DNA from: Oscheius onirici
Taxonomy: Eukaryota; Nematoda; Chromadorea; Rhabditida; Rhabditidae
DNA length: 64,000 nucleotides
Direction: 5' to 3'
Assembly (NCBI GenBank): GCA_932521025.1
Contig: OW051472.1
Location: 248,001-312,000, forward strand
Shown here: piece after piece, positions 45,653 through 58,246 of the stretch
How positions within the stretch are numbered: the stretch's first letter is position 1
How the letters are laid out: every line of letters starts with the position of its first letter
Made by a program: the position numbers and the translations under genes
The notes under the pieces: generated by a model
What the model saw: the letters and a program-made list of their open reading frames with translations, nothing else
The model's database searches: none
What the model was told of the DNA's origin: nothing

Positions 45653-48099
45653 ATGAATCGCTATGCCCGAAATTTTGTGCTCCGAGTTCGACGTTCATCT
45701 GCATTGCCTATCTTCCTATTCATTCTCGGCTTCTGTTGGCTATCGGGCCTTTTCGACCATGCTCTCGAGACGTCGTTCAGCGAATTTAGATGGCACACCA
45801 CAGAAAATGACGTCTTTAGCGATGTAAGTTCCCATTTCTTCAGTTTTTCTATTTTACTCGAAGTGACGTTGCCGTCATGTTTCTCATTGTCAGGCTTTTT
45901 TTTTAAACGCGGTTTCTTTCGGCCTAATTTCATGAAATTTAGTCTGAAACCAGCCACATTACATTTTTTTAATCGAAATAATCTCGATTTTTCAGACTCA
46001 CAAGCTCATAAACGGAGAGAAAATAAGTGGCCAATTGCTGAACTCATACGACAGACTTCACACTTTACACCATCCTCGGTATGTTCCTTTCATAATTTCT
46101 TCTTCATTTTTTGGCCTATTTGACACTTGGGAAATCTCGAAACTTGAGCCAGTGTCCACAGTTCATGCAGTGACTGTATAAATCTCCCACAGACTGCCAC
46201 AGGCTCGACAATTGACACACTATCTCGTTGAGGATTCATCTAAATTGGGCCACAGCTTGACAGTTCACGCAGTATGCCTTTATAGCTGTCTAAACTTGAG
46301 CCACATTCGCGCAGTTCACACACTACCCATCAAAATCTTTTTTTCAGTCTGTAATTTCCCATTTTTCAGCTGCACCGGACAGAAACACGATCTTCCCTAC
46401 AATCTGCTCATAATTGTCAAATCTTCCGTCACGAATTCAAAGGTATTCTCTTTTTTTCCGTCTTTTTGCTGTATTTCTTGATTTCTCAATGAAAATGAAC
46501 TCTTCAGAATCGAGACGTTATTCGGCAGACATGGGGCCATGAGCACGTCATCGACGACTTCAACGTGCGTACAGTCTTCGTCGTCGGGCGATTTCCGTCG
46601 GATCGCGAGCACAAAAGCATGAAAAGTGGTTTGTTTTCCCGTATTTTTGTCTAAAATCAAAATTTAGCTCTAGAACGTGAGAGCCAAATCCATCATGACA
46701 TGATTGTAGCCGAGATGGTCGATTCCTATCGCAACAATACAGCAAAAGTAGGCGTTTCTTCCATTTTTTTGCTCAAAAATTGTTTTAGCTTCTCTACTCT
46801 CTTCGATACGCGAATAATCCCGGAGGCGGCTGTCCAACTCCGGATTTTGTTCTTCTAATTGATGACGACTACATGCTCAGCATACACAATCTCGTCAGGC
46901 TGCTTGATCAGAAGAGTTCTCGAGATTTAGTGGGTGTTTTGCACATTTTGTTTTTGATTTTCTTCTTGAAATATAGAAAATTGACTCAGCACGACACGGG
47001 CTTTACTCGTTTCCAGTCAAAGACCAAGAAATGTAGCCCAAACCTAGTGGAACACCTGTAAAAACGAAGTGAACAAAAAAAATATTTGACATAACCAATA
47101 TAGACGATATAATAAGCCAATACGAAATACCGAAATAATCACCCTTCGGCGTCCCTCCCGGGTAGTCTCCCAAAAGCGATCTTGCTTATATAACCCACTC
47201 TACCCTGAATGACGAGACATTACGGGTGCGAACGCTGAAATTCAGCGCTTTGGCTTCAAGGCACTGATATTGCCTTCTATCCTGTTTTCTGTAAGACGCC
47301 TCGGTGTTTTTGAAGCTCATTTGGACTGTTCTTTTAAATTCATTTGAGATATAAAAATTCAACCATTTTCATAAAAAACGAGAAATTGAAGCTTTGGATC
47401 TTCTACAGAGACATATTTTGAAAGACTTCCTGGAGTTTCACCTTTTCACCATTTTTCATGACCACAGATTAACAGATGTGTGAACAGTTGAGTCAGTGGT
47501 CCATAGTGGCTACTATCGATTCAAACCCACTGCTTCCCTCAAATCACTGTCTTAGATTTCGGGAAATCAGCTTCCGTATCATCAAATTTTGTATTTGATG
47601 ATCAAAAATACCAAAACCTTCCCCAAAATTCTTACTTTCAGGTCTACGAAGGCTGGCGATTCGACAGCTCTCCCTTCCGCTTCAAACTACACAAACACGC
47701 CGTAAGCCTCTCTTTCTCGTCAAACTTCACAAATTGCAGGTTTCTCTAGCCGACTACCCCTTCAATGCCTACCCTCCGTACATCAGCGCCGGCTGTGTGC
47801 TTCTCTCCCGCGCCAGCGTCGAGCTCTTCTTCCAGGCAGCTCAACTTGTCCAGCTATACCCATTTGACGACATTTACGCCGGAATTTTGTCCCATTTTCT
47901 CAAAATACGACCCATTCACAACGAGAAAATGATATTTTGGACGAGACAAGTTAGTCACGAGGAGTGGCTCAATGGAGAGGTAATTTTTAAACAAATTTGA
48001 ATAATTTGGGCATACTTTCAGGTAATAGCAGCTCACGGATACGATCCCCAACGTCTCGAAGACGAATATCCCTTGGTCCGATTTGCTGTGCCGGGATGA
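45653..48099 (+). CDS. GT31 family beta-1,3-glycosyltransferase-like, type II membrane protein
   Basis: Nine exons (45653-45823, 45996-46078, 46370-46442, 46508-46628, 46668-46747, 46789-46929, 47642-47701, 47740-47979, 48022-48099) give 348 aa. A basic N-terminus leads into a signal anchor (PIFLFILGFCWLSGLF). Family motifs follow in order: NRDVIRQTWG, RTVFVVGRF, HHDMIVAEMVDSYRNNTAK, VLLIDDDYML (metal-binding DxD), YPPYISAGCVLLS and FDDIYAGI. GT31 enzymes add galactose or GlcNAc in beta-1,3 linkage in the Golgi; the nematode relative BRE-2 is one example. The usual EDV of the last motif is FDD here. The ATG is preceded by TTTTTCAG, a possible trans-splice site. Confidence 0.9.
46135..46335. 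repeat. Degenerate tandem repeat in glycosyltransferase intron 2
   Basis: Units of about 45-60 bp recur, each with TTGAGCCA(C/G), CAGTTCA(C/T)GCAGT and related text, in at least three imperfect copies. Confidence 0.5.
47140..47280 (-). ncRNA. 5S rRNA-like relic
   Basis: The minus strand contains TAAGCAAGATCGC, then TTTTGGGAGACTACCCGGGA and GAAGGGTG. This resembles the 3' half of a 5S rRNA (AAGC..., TGGGAGACC.CCTGGGA, GGGTG). The 5' half matches poorly. Probably a 5S-derived SINE or pseudogene within intron 6 of the glycosyltransferase gene. Confidence 0.25.
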
Positions 48100-49096
48100 C
48101 GACAAAACATGGCCTCAAGTTCAGATGATCTCCTTTTACGGGTGTTTTTTTTTGGTATTTTTACGAGTATTATATTTTTATATTGAAGATTTTTATTTTT
48201 ACCTATTTTATAATCAAGACTTTACTCGATGCGAGAGACCCAAGTTTCAGCCAACGTCAAATTACGCCGTGTCATAAGGACGTTGACCTCAGAAAATGGA
48301 TATTTTCTCCTGTTGAATGACGTTTGTTCTGTCCCTATGTCTATGCCAAGGCCCGTCCTTTCTGTTTTCTGCACATGCGACCATTAATTGTCTCGCGGCA
48401 TTTATGTCTTTTGGTCTATAGTGTTCTGACGGAGAGACTGCGTTGCGAAAAGTGACATCAGTGGCGCGATTTTAGAGACTTCGAGATGGCTGAAAAAGCC
48501 TCTGCTAAAATTTCATTTATTGTTAGAAGTTCCACTTCAAGGACCATCTCCAAAGCCAGCTGAATCATTTTAAGCAAAACATTTACTGCTGTCCTGATAA
48601 CCAGAGGACTACATAAATTTGTCGAGAAAGGAGGAGTTCTTCTGAAAACAATGGAGAAGAAATTTGCATGAAATGAGATGAGTAAATGAAGCTACAGACC
48701 AAAGAATGTAGTAAACGTTTCTGTCCCTGAGTTTCTCTGATTCTCTGTTTTTTTGTACTCTCTCCGTCCCTCTCTCTGTCTATCTGTCTGTCGTTCTCGA
48801 CTATTCTCCGTTTAGGGTCTCTGACTCTGTGTTCCTGTTTTTTTTATCCCTCTGTCTCCCTATCTCACTCTCTCTCTCTCTCTCCGTCTCTCTGTCTCAC
48901 CGCCTACCTATTCACCTGACTCTCTCTAAATCTCAGTCTCCCTGTCCCCCTGAAACACTATCTCCCGGCCTCACTGCAGATCTGTCACTCTCTGTCTCAG
49001 CCTTTCTGTTTGTCTCTGTTTCTCTGTCTCTCTTTCCCCCTTGTCTTTTTTTTCGAAAGCTGTCCCCTTTTCCAAACCGTCCAATTCTCTGCAGAT
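48100..49096. other. Intergenic; pyrimidine-rich tract 48720-49080
   Basis: No gene seen. From 48720 the plus strand is almost all CTCTGTCTC-type repeats. Confidence 0.5.
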
Positions 49097-49324
49097 ATGA
49101 ATGAGCAGAGCCCAGATGTCCAACTGTTCAGAGAGTTCAAACAGCCTTTTGAAAAGGGTCTTCCCGCCGACAGCGGAGAACGAGAAACTGTACTCGGTGC
49201 ATTCTCTCCACGTCATGAGATCATCCAGCGGACACCGTCCAGTCCAGACCACCGCTTGACCAAAATAGAACATTCCGAAGGAAATTTGCAATATTTTCCA
49301 GATTGTCCCTCACAGAAGATATAG
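49097..49324 (+). other. Unassigned ORF, 75 codons
   Basis: An ATG soon after a CTGCAG acceptor opens MNEQSPDVQLFREFKQPFEK... to a TAG. The other strand is also open here. Without neighbouring exons I cannot say whether either is a gene. Confidence 0.2.
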
Positions 49325-51709
49325 GCGGAAATCTGATCAAAAATTATTTTGAATTTAAATCTGAACAATTGTTTTCCAATGATATCATCGCCAACAAAAA
49401 GTGACGCAGATAATTCTTGATCTCGACTGGCCGTTGGTCCCCTCCGGATGCCGGCAAGATGGATGGACAGGCCCTAACTCATATAAATGGCGAGAAATTA
49501 CGACCGGCTTTTATTTTGTGTTGTCTTAAATTTATGTGAGATTACGGTAGCCGGCTTGGGTCCTGGAATGAAAAGTCAGAGTCTAGCCTTGGTCTTTGCC
49601 TTGACTGATTTTCTATGTTCAGTTCCAGACAATGTTTTCCCCTATGCTTGCTTATATTGCTTGATTCTAACAGAAATACTCATTCTTCGGACAGGTATCT
49701 TGTTCAACCCAGTTCATTAGCTGAAAAATTCTGACAAAGCTTTCATCTTGACAGAAGTACTGTATTTATTTCATGCGGCACTTGTCCGAACTTGTCTGTC
49801 CAATATACAGTAGTCTTTCTCCTGAGTACTGTATGTGTTCCGGCATCTGTATTAGAACTTTTATTAGAAATTGTCCGTCGAGTATACAGTAGTTACCCTA
49901 CGACGTTCCTGTCACTACTTGGGCGTCGAGTCGATTTTTTTTCAAATTTTTTTTTCAAATTTTTTTTTCAATTTTTTTTTTTCAAATTCCGCGGCTGAAA
50001 TACGAAGAAATAAAGAAACTCTTTTGATATTTCCCGTTTGTTGAGCCAAATAATCTTTAAAAATCGAGTTGCCCAAGTATACCTGTCACTGTCACTTTGT
50101 CCCTTCACTGTTTTTTGGCAAAGAGGTTCTGGTCTGACTCATTGTCAGGTCAGAACTCTTTTTGGATCAGGTAGTCTGGTCCAGTTGGCTTGGATTACGG
50201 TATTATTTTCTGCTTTTTTATGTGACCTTTGTTCTCAGTTTTACAGACACTGCGCCTGAAGATCAGGGCCGAAATGTCTTTTGTCCTAGCCCGAAGCGTC
50301 TGGTTTGCAATGTGTAAATCGACCACAATTACAGATTCTCTTTCCCAAATTCCATCTTGAAAATGAAGCAATGACGCTAGAGGGAAAAGAACAGTATGAA
50401 ATCATTTTGTTCAGACCTGTTTTCGGTCAGTCGACGCTGAGGTTAATGGCCTAAAAGTGGCATCACTTCATTGCCTTCGACAATCTCTTCCGCTGGTTCC
50501 TTATGGACGATCACGGGTAGAGAATAAAACGACGCGTAAAGGCCAAAGACAAAGTTGAAAGAATCTATTTTTAGGAGGTTCAATGGTGCTTTGATAATAC
50601 ACGGAATACCTTTGCCAAAAACCATTATTTATTGTTTGAAGCAATTGAGCAAATGCAATCAAGGTATCAAATTTTATTATTCTAAAAGCCATAGAGGACA
50701 ATATTCTGGACAGGTTTCTCGAAGTTGTATTTGTGGTTGACCTTGAAGTGGTCGAAGCCTTCCTTGATCTAACTCGTCTGGCAGCCTGCCCAACAAGCGG
50801 AATAAATGGTTGTACCGTCTAGAATATAGTCCCCTACCAGCTGTCTACGACGGCTTTCGCCGCCCTTGCGCCTACGGCGCTCAAGTACGTAACAACGGCC
50901 GTCCAAATTTTGACACCATCGCGCTTTAGATAGTTTAGATTCACCCAGACGGGTTCCCCTCAAAAAACTATCGTTCGATAAAAGATTAATATGACAATAC
51001 TTGACATGTTACGCTAGTCTCGACAACTGTGCGGACACCAATACAGACACAGACAGAAGATAGTAAAGATGGCTTTTAGAAAAATAAAATTTTGTACCTT
51101 AATTGCCTTTTGCTCAATTGCTTCAAACAATAATGATAAGAATGTCAGTAGTTGGCTTTTGTCAAAGGTATTCCGTGTAGTACTACCAAAGTACCGGTTC
51201 AATCACAGAGACAGGGTCAGAGACAGAGAGACTGACAAGGATTGTGAGACATTCTGGGAATCAAAGAGACAATATTATCGCAAAAAAAAACTTAAAGGAC
51301 TGACCACCCATCACTAATATGATAAGAATGTTCCCCCCATAATCTGATTAGCACGGGTGACAGTTCAGTTAATTTGTCCTTTAAAAAGCTGCTGTTAGTT
51401 TTCGATGAGTATTTTTCGATACTTATTTTAGTTCTCTAAAAAACAATGTAAAGTCCCGCCCCAAAACAGACGGCGTCTCTCAACTTTTCGTACTCTTTCT
51501 CTCACTCTCACAGACTTCATTTTCCCAGAAGAAGACTTTACAGCAGAATGAGAGAGACAGAGACCATGGGGAGACTATATGAACGCCCACTGGGTCCAGC
51601 AGAAGCGCCTCTTCTTCTCTTCGACTGACAGTATCTACTGAAGGACTTCAGTTCCTGACAATTTGGTAAAAAGAAATCGAAGAAGAAGGAGAGCTTTTGA
51701 ATAGGCAAA
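49325..51709. other. Intergenic with repeats
   Basis: No supported gene. At 49930-49987 is a T-rich simple repeat (TTTTTTTTCAAA units). At 50600-50700 and 51066-51185 are inverted copies (GCTCAATTGCTTCAAACAAT, GGCTTTTAGAA) of a fold-back element with a 365-bp spacer. The end leads into the first ATPase gene. Confidence 0.5.
50600..51185. mobile_element. Fold-back element upstream of the ATPase pair
   Basis: Arms of about 100-120 bp at 50600-50700 and 51066-51185 are inverted copies with about 80% visible identity. There is no ORF of note in the spacer. Confidence 0.5.
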
Positions 51710-54700
51710 ATGGGTAAGTGACTTCTTCTCTTCCTTCAAACTTCAGAAACTTTTGTCTTTTTTGAACAAAAGCTCCCAAACTAGAAAAGTTTGAATCAAT
51801 GAAAATTGATGCTTGCAAGCTAAATTTTCTGAGCAAACAGTCTGTGAAGGAGCTCCTGGGCATTTCACAATAATGCAAAAGAATTTAACTCAGGGGGAAT
51901 CGAACTGACCCATGGACATCTGTAGTCGGTCCTCTTAGCCACTGCGGCATGCGACAAAGCTCGGCCAAAGCTTTGGTCGTCGTTTTGTGTTGCTTATCGG
52001 CTTAATCACAAGGACTCTCGGCTGTAGCCAGTAGGTTCCTTGAGGAATCTTCTTCCCTGTTTTATACGGCAAAGGAAGATTTCAAGCCAACATCAAAAAT
52101 TTCAAAGCATAGAATTTAATTTAATTTTTTCAGGGCTCCTAGTAGCTTTGGTTCGCTGCCTCAAAAAGAAGAGGAAGGATGACTCGACTTCATTGGACTC
52201 AGTCAGAATCGGTGCACAGAATGATCTCAGCCAGTAAGATTATTCCGTTTTTCAACCATCCTCTTTCCAGTTCTTTCGATGAGCACAAAATGGATATTCT
52301 TGAGCTTGGAAAGCGCTTCAATCAGTCCAACATCGATCAGACTGATCCGAAAAAATCCGCGGGACTGAGCCAGTCTGTGGCAGAACAGAAACTTCATGTA
52401 AGTTGGAAGAATAGTCTTTGCCTGCTATCTTCTGGTCTTGACTGAAAGAGAAGAATTTACCGTTACACTTTTTTCGAATGCTGATTTATTGCCCTTTGGG
52501 TTTATTGTGGTGTGGCTGCGGAAAGGAAAGCTTGTTTTTGGGTCAAAATGTTGGGGGAACAAGACTGATTGAATGGGGAGAGAGTCTGTCACTGTCACTG
52601 TCAACCTCTCACAACCCCATTTTCAGACCGACGGACCAAATGCCCTCGAACCTCCGAAGACAATCAGTAACTGGGCTCTCTTCATTCGCCAGTTCAACAA
52701 TCTCCTCTGGTTCCTCATGTTCGGAGCAGCTGCCATGTGCTTCCTCACCTGGGTCTACGATCCTTCGTAAGTCTTTCACCAATGTTTAGAAAAGAACCTT
52801 CTAGAGATCCAATCAACTTCTGGGTCGGTTTCTTCATCGTTATTGTCGTCTTCCTCATGTGCGTCATCTCTTACACTGAGGAGAAGAAGGGAATGGAGGT
52901 CAGTTACCGTAATCCCTCAAAAATTTGAATTTTAGGTCGTTCGAGCCTTCAGCACCCTCATGCCGACCTCTTGTAATTTGATCCGAAATGGAAGGGAAGA
53001 AATCCGGAATCCGGAAGAACTAGTTGTCGGAGACATTGTGGTTGTTCGGAGCGGAAGTCGTGTCCCAGCTGACATCCGAGTCATCTCCTGTACCAACTTT
53101 TATCTGGAGACTTCTTCCATTACCGGAGAGGCTGAACCACTGGAGTACAATTGCAATGTGGCCAAGGCGGACACGACCATCTTCGAGTGCTACAACGTTG
53201 CCTTCAATGGCAGTTTCTGTGTGGACGGAGAGGGCTACGGAATTGTCATCCGGACTGGTCCTAGAACAGTTATCGGACAGATTGCTTCCCTGACTACTGG
53301 ACAGACTGAAGTCAAGTGCAGATTTGAAGTGAGCATAACACTTTTTCTGTCTAAAGTTCAGTCTTTGCTAAGCTTTCAGTAGTCTACCTACCTTCAGTCG
53401 GTCAGAAAACTCTTGTTCTAGTCTCTGTACCAAGTCCTCTGTCTCTTAAACTGTCTCAGTTACTGTCTCTACCCTCATCACATTACTGTCCCTGTCTCTC
53501 CAGTTCAGACACTTTGACTAGAATTACTGTATCTGATTGACTTCGTCCCACAAACTAACTTATCCAATAACTACTGTTCTAGCACTTTCCAGCCTCTGTC
53601 TCTCTGACAACACAATACTCTTTACTAGCTCTACCACTCTGAATCCTGAATCTGTCTTCTTTTCAATGTCTAAATTACTAGCAATTAGTTCAAGATTGCT
53701 TACTTTTAATAGTTTTTTTTTTAGAAAAAAAAACTGTAATTGACTGCATACTAACTAATTACTCGAACAATTTTAGTTTCTTGACAAGTTGAAAAAACAG
53801 TCCAAGTATCACATTTCCAGCTCGAAATCGAACGTTTCGTCCGAATCATTACCGTCATGGCTCTGACCATGGCTACAGTTCTGTTCGCTGCTGGTCTCAT
53901 CATTGCCAAGGGAGAAGGAGTCGTTCGACTCTTTGTCACAGGATTCCTTATGGTCGTCATTGCCAATGTTCCTCAGGGTGAGTCTGTCTTTGTCTCTCAG
54001 TCCCTCCGTTTCTCAGACTCTCCGAATCTCCAATAAGTCCAACTTCCAGGTCTCCCAGCTACCGTAACCACCGAGCTGACCATCATTGCTCGTCGCATGG
54101 CCAGAAAGAAGGTCTTCCTGAAGAAGCTGGAAAAGATTGACTCTGTCGGAGCTACGACCGTCATCGCCTCGGACAAGACTGGGACTTTGACCAAAAACTG
54201 CATGACAGTCACGGACATCTGGTGCAATAACCAGTATCTGAGCGGTAAGTGTTTTCGAGAGTGACGCCATGGCACTCTCTTTGTGCGGTCTTTCACGTGA
54301 ACGATTTATAGCCCGACCGGAAAATCACGGTCGTACGACGAGGAGACGAAGACGCGGAGCTATGAGTCCGACGGAATGGTACGATGCTCCGTTGAGTGAC
54401 ATCCTGAATGTCATCTGTATCTGCAACAAAGCCAAGCTTGAACATGCTGAGAAGAAGAAAATGTTCAGAGAGTGAGTCGGGAGACTCATTCTTTCAAAGA
54501 TTCTCGATTTAGGGACGATGAACTGGACATGACTGTCAATACTCTTCCAGCTACCAAAGAGCTGTCAATCATGGGATCTCCCTCAGAAGTAGCCCTTCTG
54601 AGATATGCCGCCGGAATGCTTCCAGTCGAAGAAGTCCGAGAGAGCTACAAGGCCGTCTTCGAGATTCCTTTCAATTCGGTCAGGAAGTGGATGATGGTCA

Positions 54701-57656
54701 TTGTTAGGAAGATGAATACTCGTTATGAGGAAGACTTGGAGTCTGGAGTGAGTAGACAGAGGAACAGAGAGAACAATAAAATTTTCAGAGCACCGAAGTC
54801 GAGTTCACAGTAATGGTCAAAGGAGCTCCAGAAGTTCTCATCGAACAATGTTCGACCATTGCCCGTGAAGGCGAAGAGTGTGAACTGAACGAGAAGCGAA
54901 TTGCTGAATTCCAAGAAGCTTACGAGAATTTTGGAGATGAAGGCTGTCGTGTTATAGGAATGGCCTGCAAGAAGTTCCGTGCCCCGGCCAACACTGTCTT
55001 CTCTCAGAAGAATGAGAACATTCCCATGACCGGCTGGAGCTTCCTGGGCATGTCTGCCATCATGGATCCGCCAAGAGAGACTACTGCTATGGCCATTGCT
55101 GCCTGCAAAGAAGCCGGAATCAAGGTTTATATGGTCACAGGAGATCACAAATCGACGGCCACGGCCATCGCCAGGCAGATTGGAATGATCGACTCTGAAA
55201 GCGGAACCTACAGTAAAAAGGGAGAGGTCCAGATCAGTCAGTCGAGTTCGAGTGACTGGGCTGTAATTACTGGACCGGAACTTCCTGGACTGACTTCAAA
55301 ACAATGGGATACTCTTCTTCAAAACAGATACATCGTTTTTGCCAGGTAGGAGAGACTAGAACAGACTTGAGTATCTACTGATTTGAAAAGAGTCTAGGCT
55401 ACCCTTCTCTCCTTTTACCAAGAGTACTCTCAAGACCACATCACAGTTCAGAAAGTAGCGAGGACCTCCCGCAGTGGGATTAGTCTCTGGGAACCGGGAG
55501 AAAGAGTGATGATGGGGGTAGAGTCACTGGTCGAGAGACCACCGGAAATGAAAGCGGCTGTACTCGATAGATCACTGGAAACTCGAACTCAGACAGTTCT
55601 GAGTATAGAACTCACAGTACACTGGTTCAGTGGAACTGGGAATTTAGACAGGAATCTCAATTACTGTGGCTCTCAATTATAAACTAGGGGGAGACCAGTA
55701 TATCCAGGCATTTTCAATTTATTATGTCGGGATCAAAGAGGTTCCTAGTCGGGGTCCATTGCCACTCCCATAGTTCGAGACAACTCTTGGTAAACAGAGT
55801 AAAGAATGAGTCAAGTTCAGACGGTAATCTGGGCATCTGGACAAGAATTCTATTGGAAGAGTAGAGAATGAGTCAAGATACTGTCTTACTTAGGTAGTTA
55901 AGAGCAACAGTACAGTATCCAGGCATACTGTACTGTTACTCTTGACTACCTAAGGACGACTATATCTTGACTTATCCCTTACTGTTCCAGTAGAATTCTG
56001 GTCCAGAACTCTAGTTTCTGAACTTGACTCATGCTTTACTCTGTTTACCAGCAGGCTTTTGATCAGATACTCATCCCTTCCTCTTAGTAGTCACAGAGTT
56101 ACTGGATCCGACTGAACTCATTCCCCAAACTTTCAGAACCACTCCGGAACACAAACTCTTGATCGTGACCGAGTGCCAGCGTCGAGGAGAGGTAGTCACA
56201 GTGACAGGAGACGGAGTCAATGACTCCCCCGCTCTGAAGAAGGCTGACGTCGGAGTCGCCATGGGAATTGCCGGATCTGATGTGGCCAAACAGGCAGCTG
56301 ACATTATTCTTCTCGACGACAACTTTTCATCGATCGTGGCCGGAATCGAAGAAGGCCGTCTTCTATTCGACAATCTGAGAAAGACTATTGCCTACACAAT
56401 GACCCACATGTGGCCAGAGCTGGTCCCCATCATGATCAACTTCTTCTTCGGATTCCCTCTCGGTCTCACACCTGTCCAAATTCTGTCCATTGATCTGATC
56501 ACTGACGTTCCGCCGGCAGTTTCTTTGGCCTATGAGGGACCGGAAGAGGACATCATGAACCAGCCGCCGAGGAAAGTCACGACTCATCTGGTCACGAAAG
56601 GACTGATGATCTATACCTACATCTTCATGTCCAACTTTATCAGTATCGGAGGAATTGTGGCTTATCTCTACACCTGGTGGTTGAACGGAATTGGGCCTTT
56701 TGAGCTGGCTTATACTGCGAACAGACATTTCAAGTACGGAGCTGAGAACTTTACCATGTCGGACGGCACGATCATTGGGGAAGAGAAACAGATCTTTATG
56801 GCTGCTCAAGCAGCCGCCGCTTTCCACATTGCTGTTGTGATTGCCCAGTGCTGGCATCTGTGGATGTGCCTAACCAGAAGAGTCTCAATCTTCAAGCACG
56901 GAGTCAACAATATTGTGAGTTTTGGTTTATCTAGAGAGAGATAGAGAGTCTGGATACTGATTTTGACATTAGAGAGTCCAGAGTCAAGAACACAGAGTCC
57001 AGGCGAGAGTACAAAGAAAGACCACAAGCTGGAAACTCACAGAAAGTCTGTGTGACAAAATCTGACCCTTTCTGAATAACTTGTCAGGACTAGAGTAACC
57101 TGTCGGAACTGAGTATGATGACTAGTTGCCAAAACTCAGAGTCTGGGCTAGATTATGGGTTCAGTGAAAATCTGGATAGGTCAATTTTGTGAGAGAGTCG
57201 GTAGGTTTAGATTTCTCAGAGGACCAGGTCAAGAAAAATCTAGATCTATTAACTCTCACCTAAATGGGACTCATTCAGACCTCAGTGTGACCTAGACTAC
57301 TAGTTAGACAGTCAGTAAAAGATCCTGTCATGTCAGAACAGACTAGAGAGTATGACTTTGGGTATACGGTAGTTGTAGCTCAGTATCAGCAAGAGTATGA
57401 GACAGAGACTGTAAGTGTTCTGCGACTCATCCCATCCCATTTCCAGGTCGCCGTCTTCGCCGTCATAATCGACGTCCTCCTGATCTTCTTCTTCACCTAC
57501 ACTCCCGGAGTCAAGTTCATCTTCGGCTCTGAGCCTCCACCATGGCAGGCATTCATGGTCCCGATGGTTGTCGGCATCTGCATGTGGATCTTCAACGAGA
57601 CCAGGAAATATTTGATAAGACAGGATAATCCGATAGCCAATCCAGTCAAATGGTAG
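51710..57656 (+). CDS. Na,K-ATPase alpha-like P-type ATPase, non-canonical, copy 1
   Basis: Thirteen exons (51710-51713, 52134-52233, 52271-52397, 52627-52766, 52805-52898, 52936-53328, 53821-53977, 54050-54244, 54312-54471, 54513-54747, 54789-55345, 56137-56914, 57447-57656) give 1049 aa. The first exon is only ATGG. The N-terminus is basic (RCLKKKRKDD). P-type motifs: TGEA at 218-221 (usually TGES), PQGLPATVT in M4 (usually PEGL), DKTGTLT with D380, KGAPE, TGDGVNDSP, and MDPPR. M5 keeps WPELVP (E815) and M6 keeps two Asp (SIDLITD, about 840 and 844). The C-terminus is NPVKW instead of the usual tyrosine pair. This fits the divergent nematode CATP-type alpha subunits better than the housekeeping pump EAT-6. 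Confidence 0.92.
51890..51957 (-). other. tRNA-like relic in ATPase copy 1 intron 1
   Basis: The minus strand reads TGCCGCAGTGGCTAAGAGG (A-box-like), then GTTCGATTCCCCC (B-box-like) about 30 bases later. The stems do not pair well. Probably tRNA-derived. Confidence 0.45.
55789..56049. mobile_element. 261-bp hairpin element in ATPase copy 1 intron 11
   Basis: The outer ends GGTAAACAGAGTAAAG and their complement enclose a long imperfect palindrome whose centre, about 55890-55960, is AACAGTACAGTAT/ATACTGTACTGTT. It is absent from the matching intron of copy 2. Confidence 0.7.
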
Positions 57657-58246
57657 CTGTACATAACCAGAGAATACAAAAAGATTGGCTTTATGTCAAG
57701 ACTTCACAAAGATCATTATAACGAGTTGTAAGAAGCATTTATGTGTCGGCTAGAAATAAAGATATTTTGAAATTTTATGACTAGTGAAGAGAATGGGCAG
57801 GGGAACAGAAAAACAGTAAAAAAATCTGAACTACTGTTCTCGGAAATGTTGGATACTCAGCCAAGGGACCTCGGACATAAATGACGCAAGGTTTGTTCGA
57901 AGAAATTTTGAGAGACACGTTCCCCCAAGTATGCGCGTGCCCAAGTATACTGCCAGGGACAAGAGTCTAGTCTGATTTGTCCTATGAAACCATAAGGAGG
58001 AGACAAGAGACCTTGACTCTTTGGGAAAATTCGGTCTCTCTGTCTCTCAATTCTTCCTCCCCCAACTTTCTCGTCACGCATAATCCCGTCCCATTCATAA
58101 CGGGTCCAAAATCTCAAGACGTCAATAGTCGCCACAGTTCACTTTCTTCTCCTTCCTCCTACTCCAAAAAAGGATTAAATGGAGGAGTATATTTACGCTT
58201 CCCCGGTCGTGAAGACCGACTCTCACCTTCTTTCCAGCCTTCAGCC
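57657..58246. promoter_or_regulatory. Spacer between the ATPase copies, presumed copy 2 promoter
   Basis: This 590-bp spacer has AATAAA at about 57755, which probably serves copy 1. A possible TATA-like GTATATTTACG lies about 60 bp before the copy 2 ATG. No other gene seen. Confidence 0.35.
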
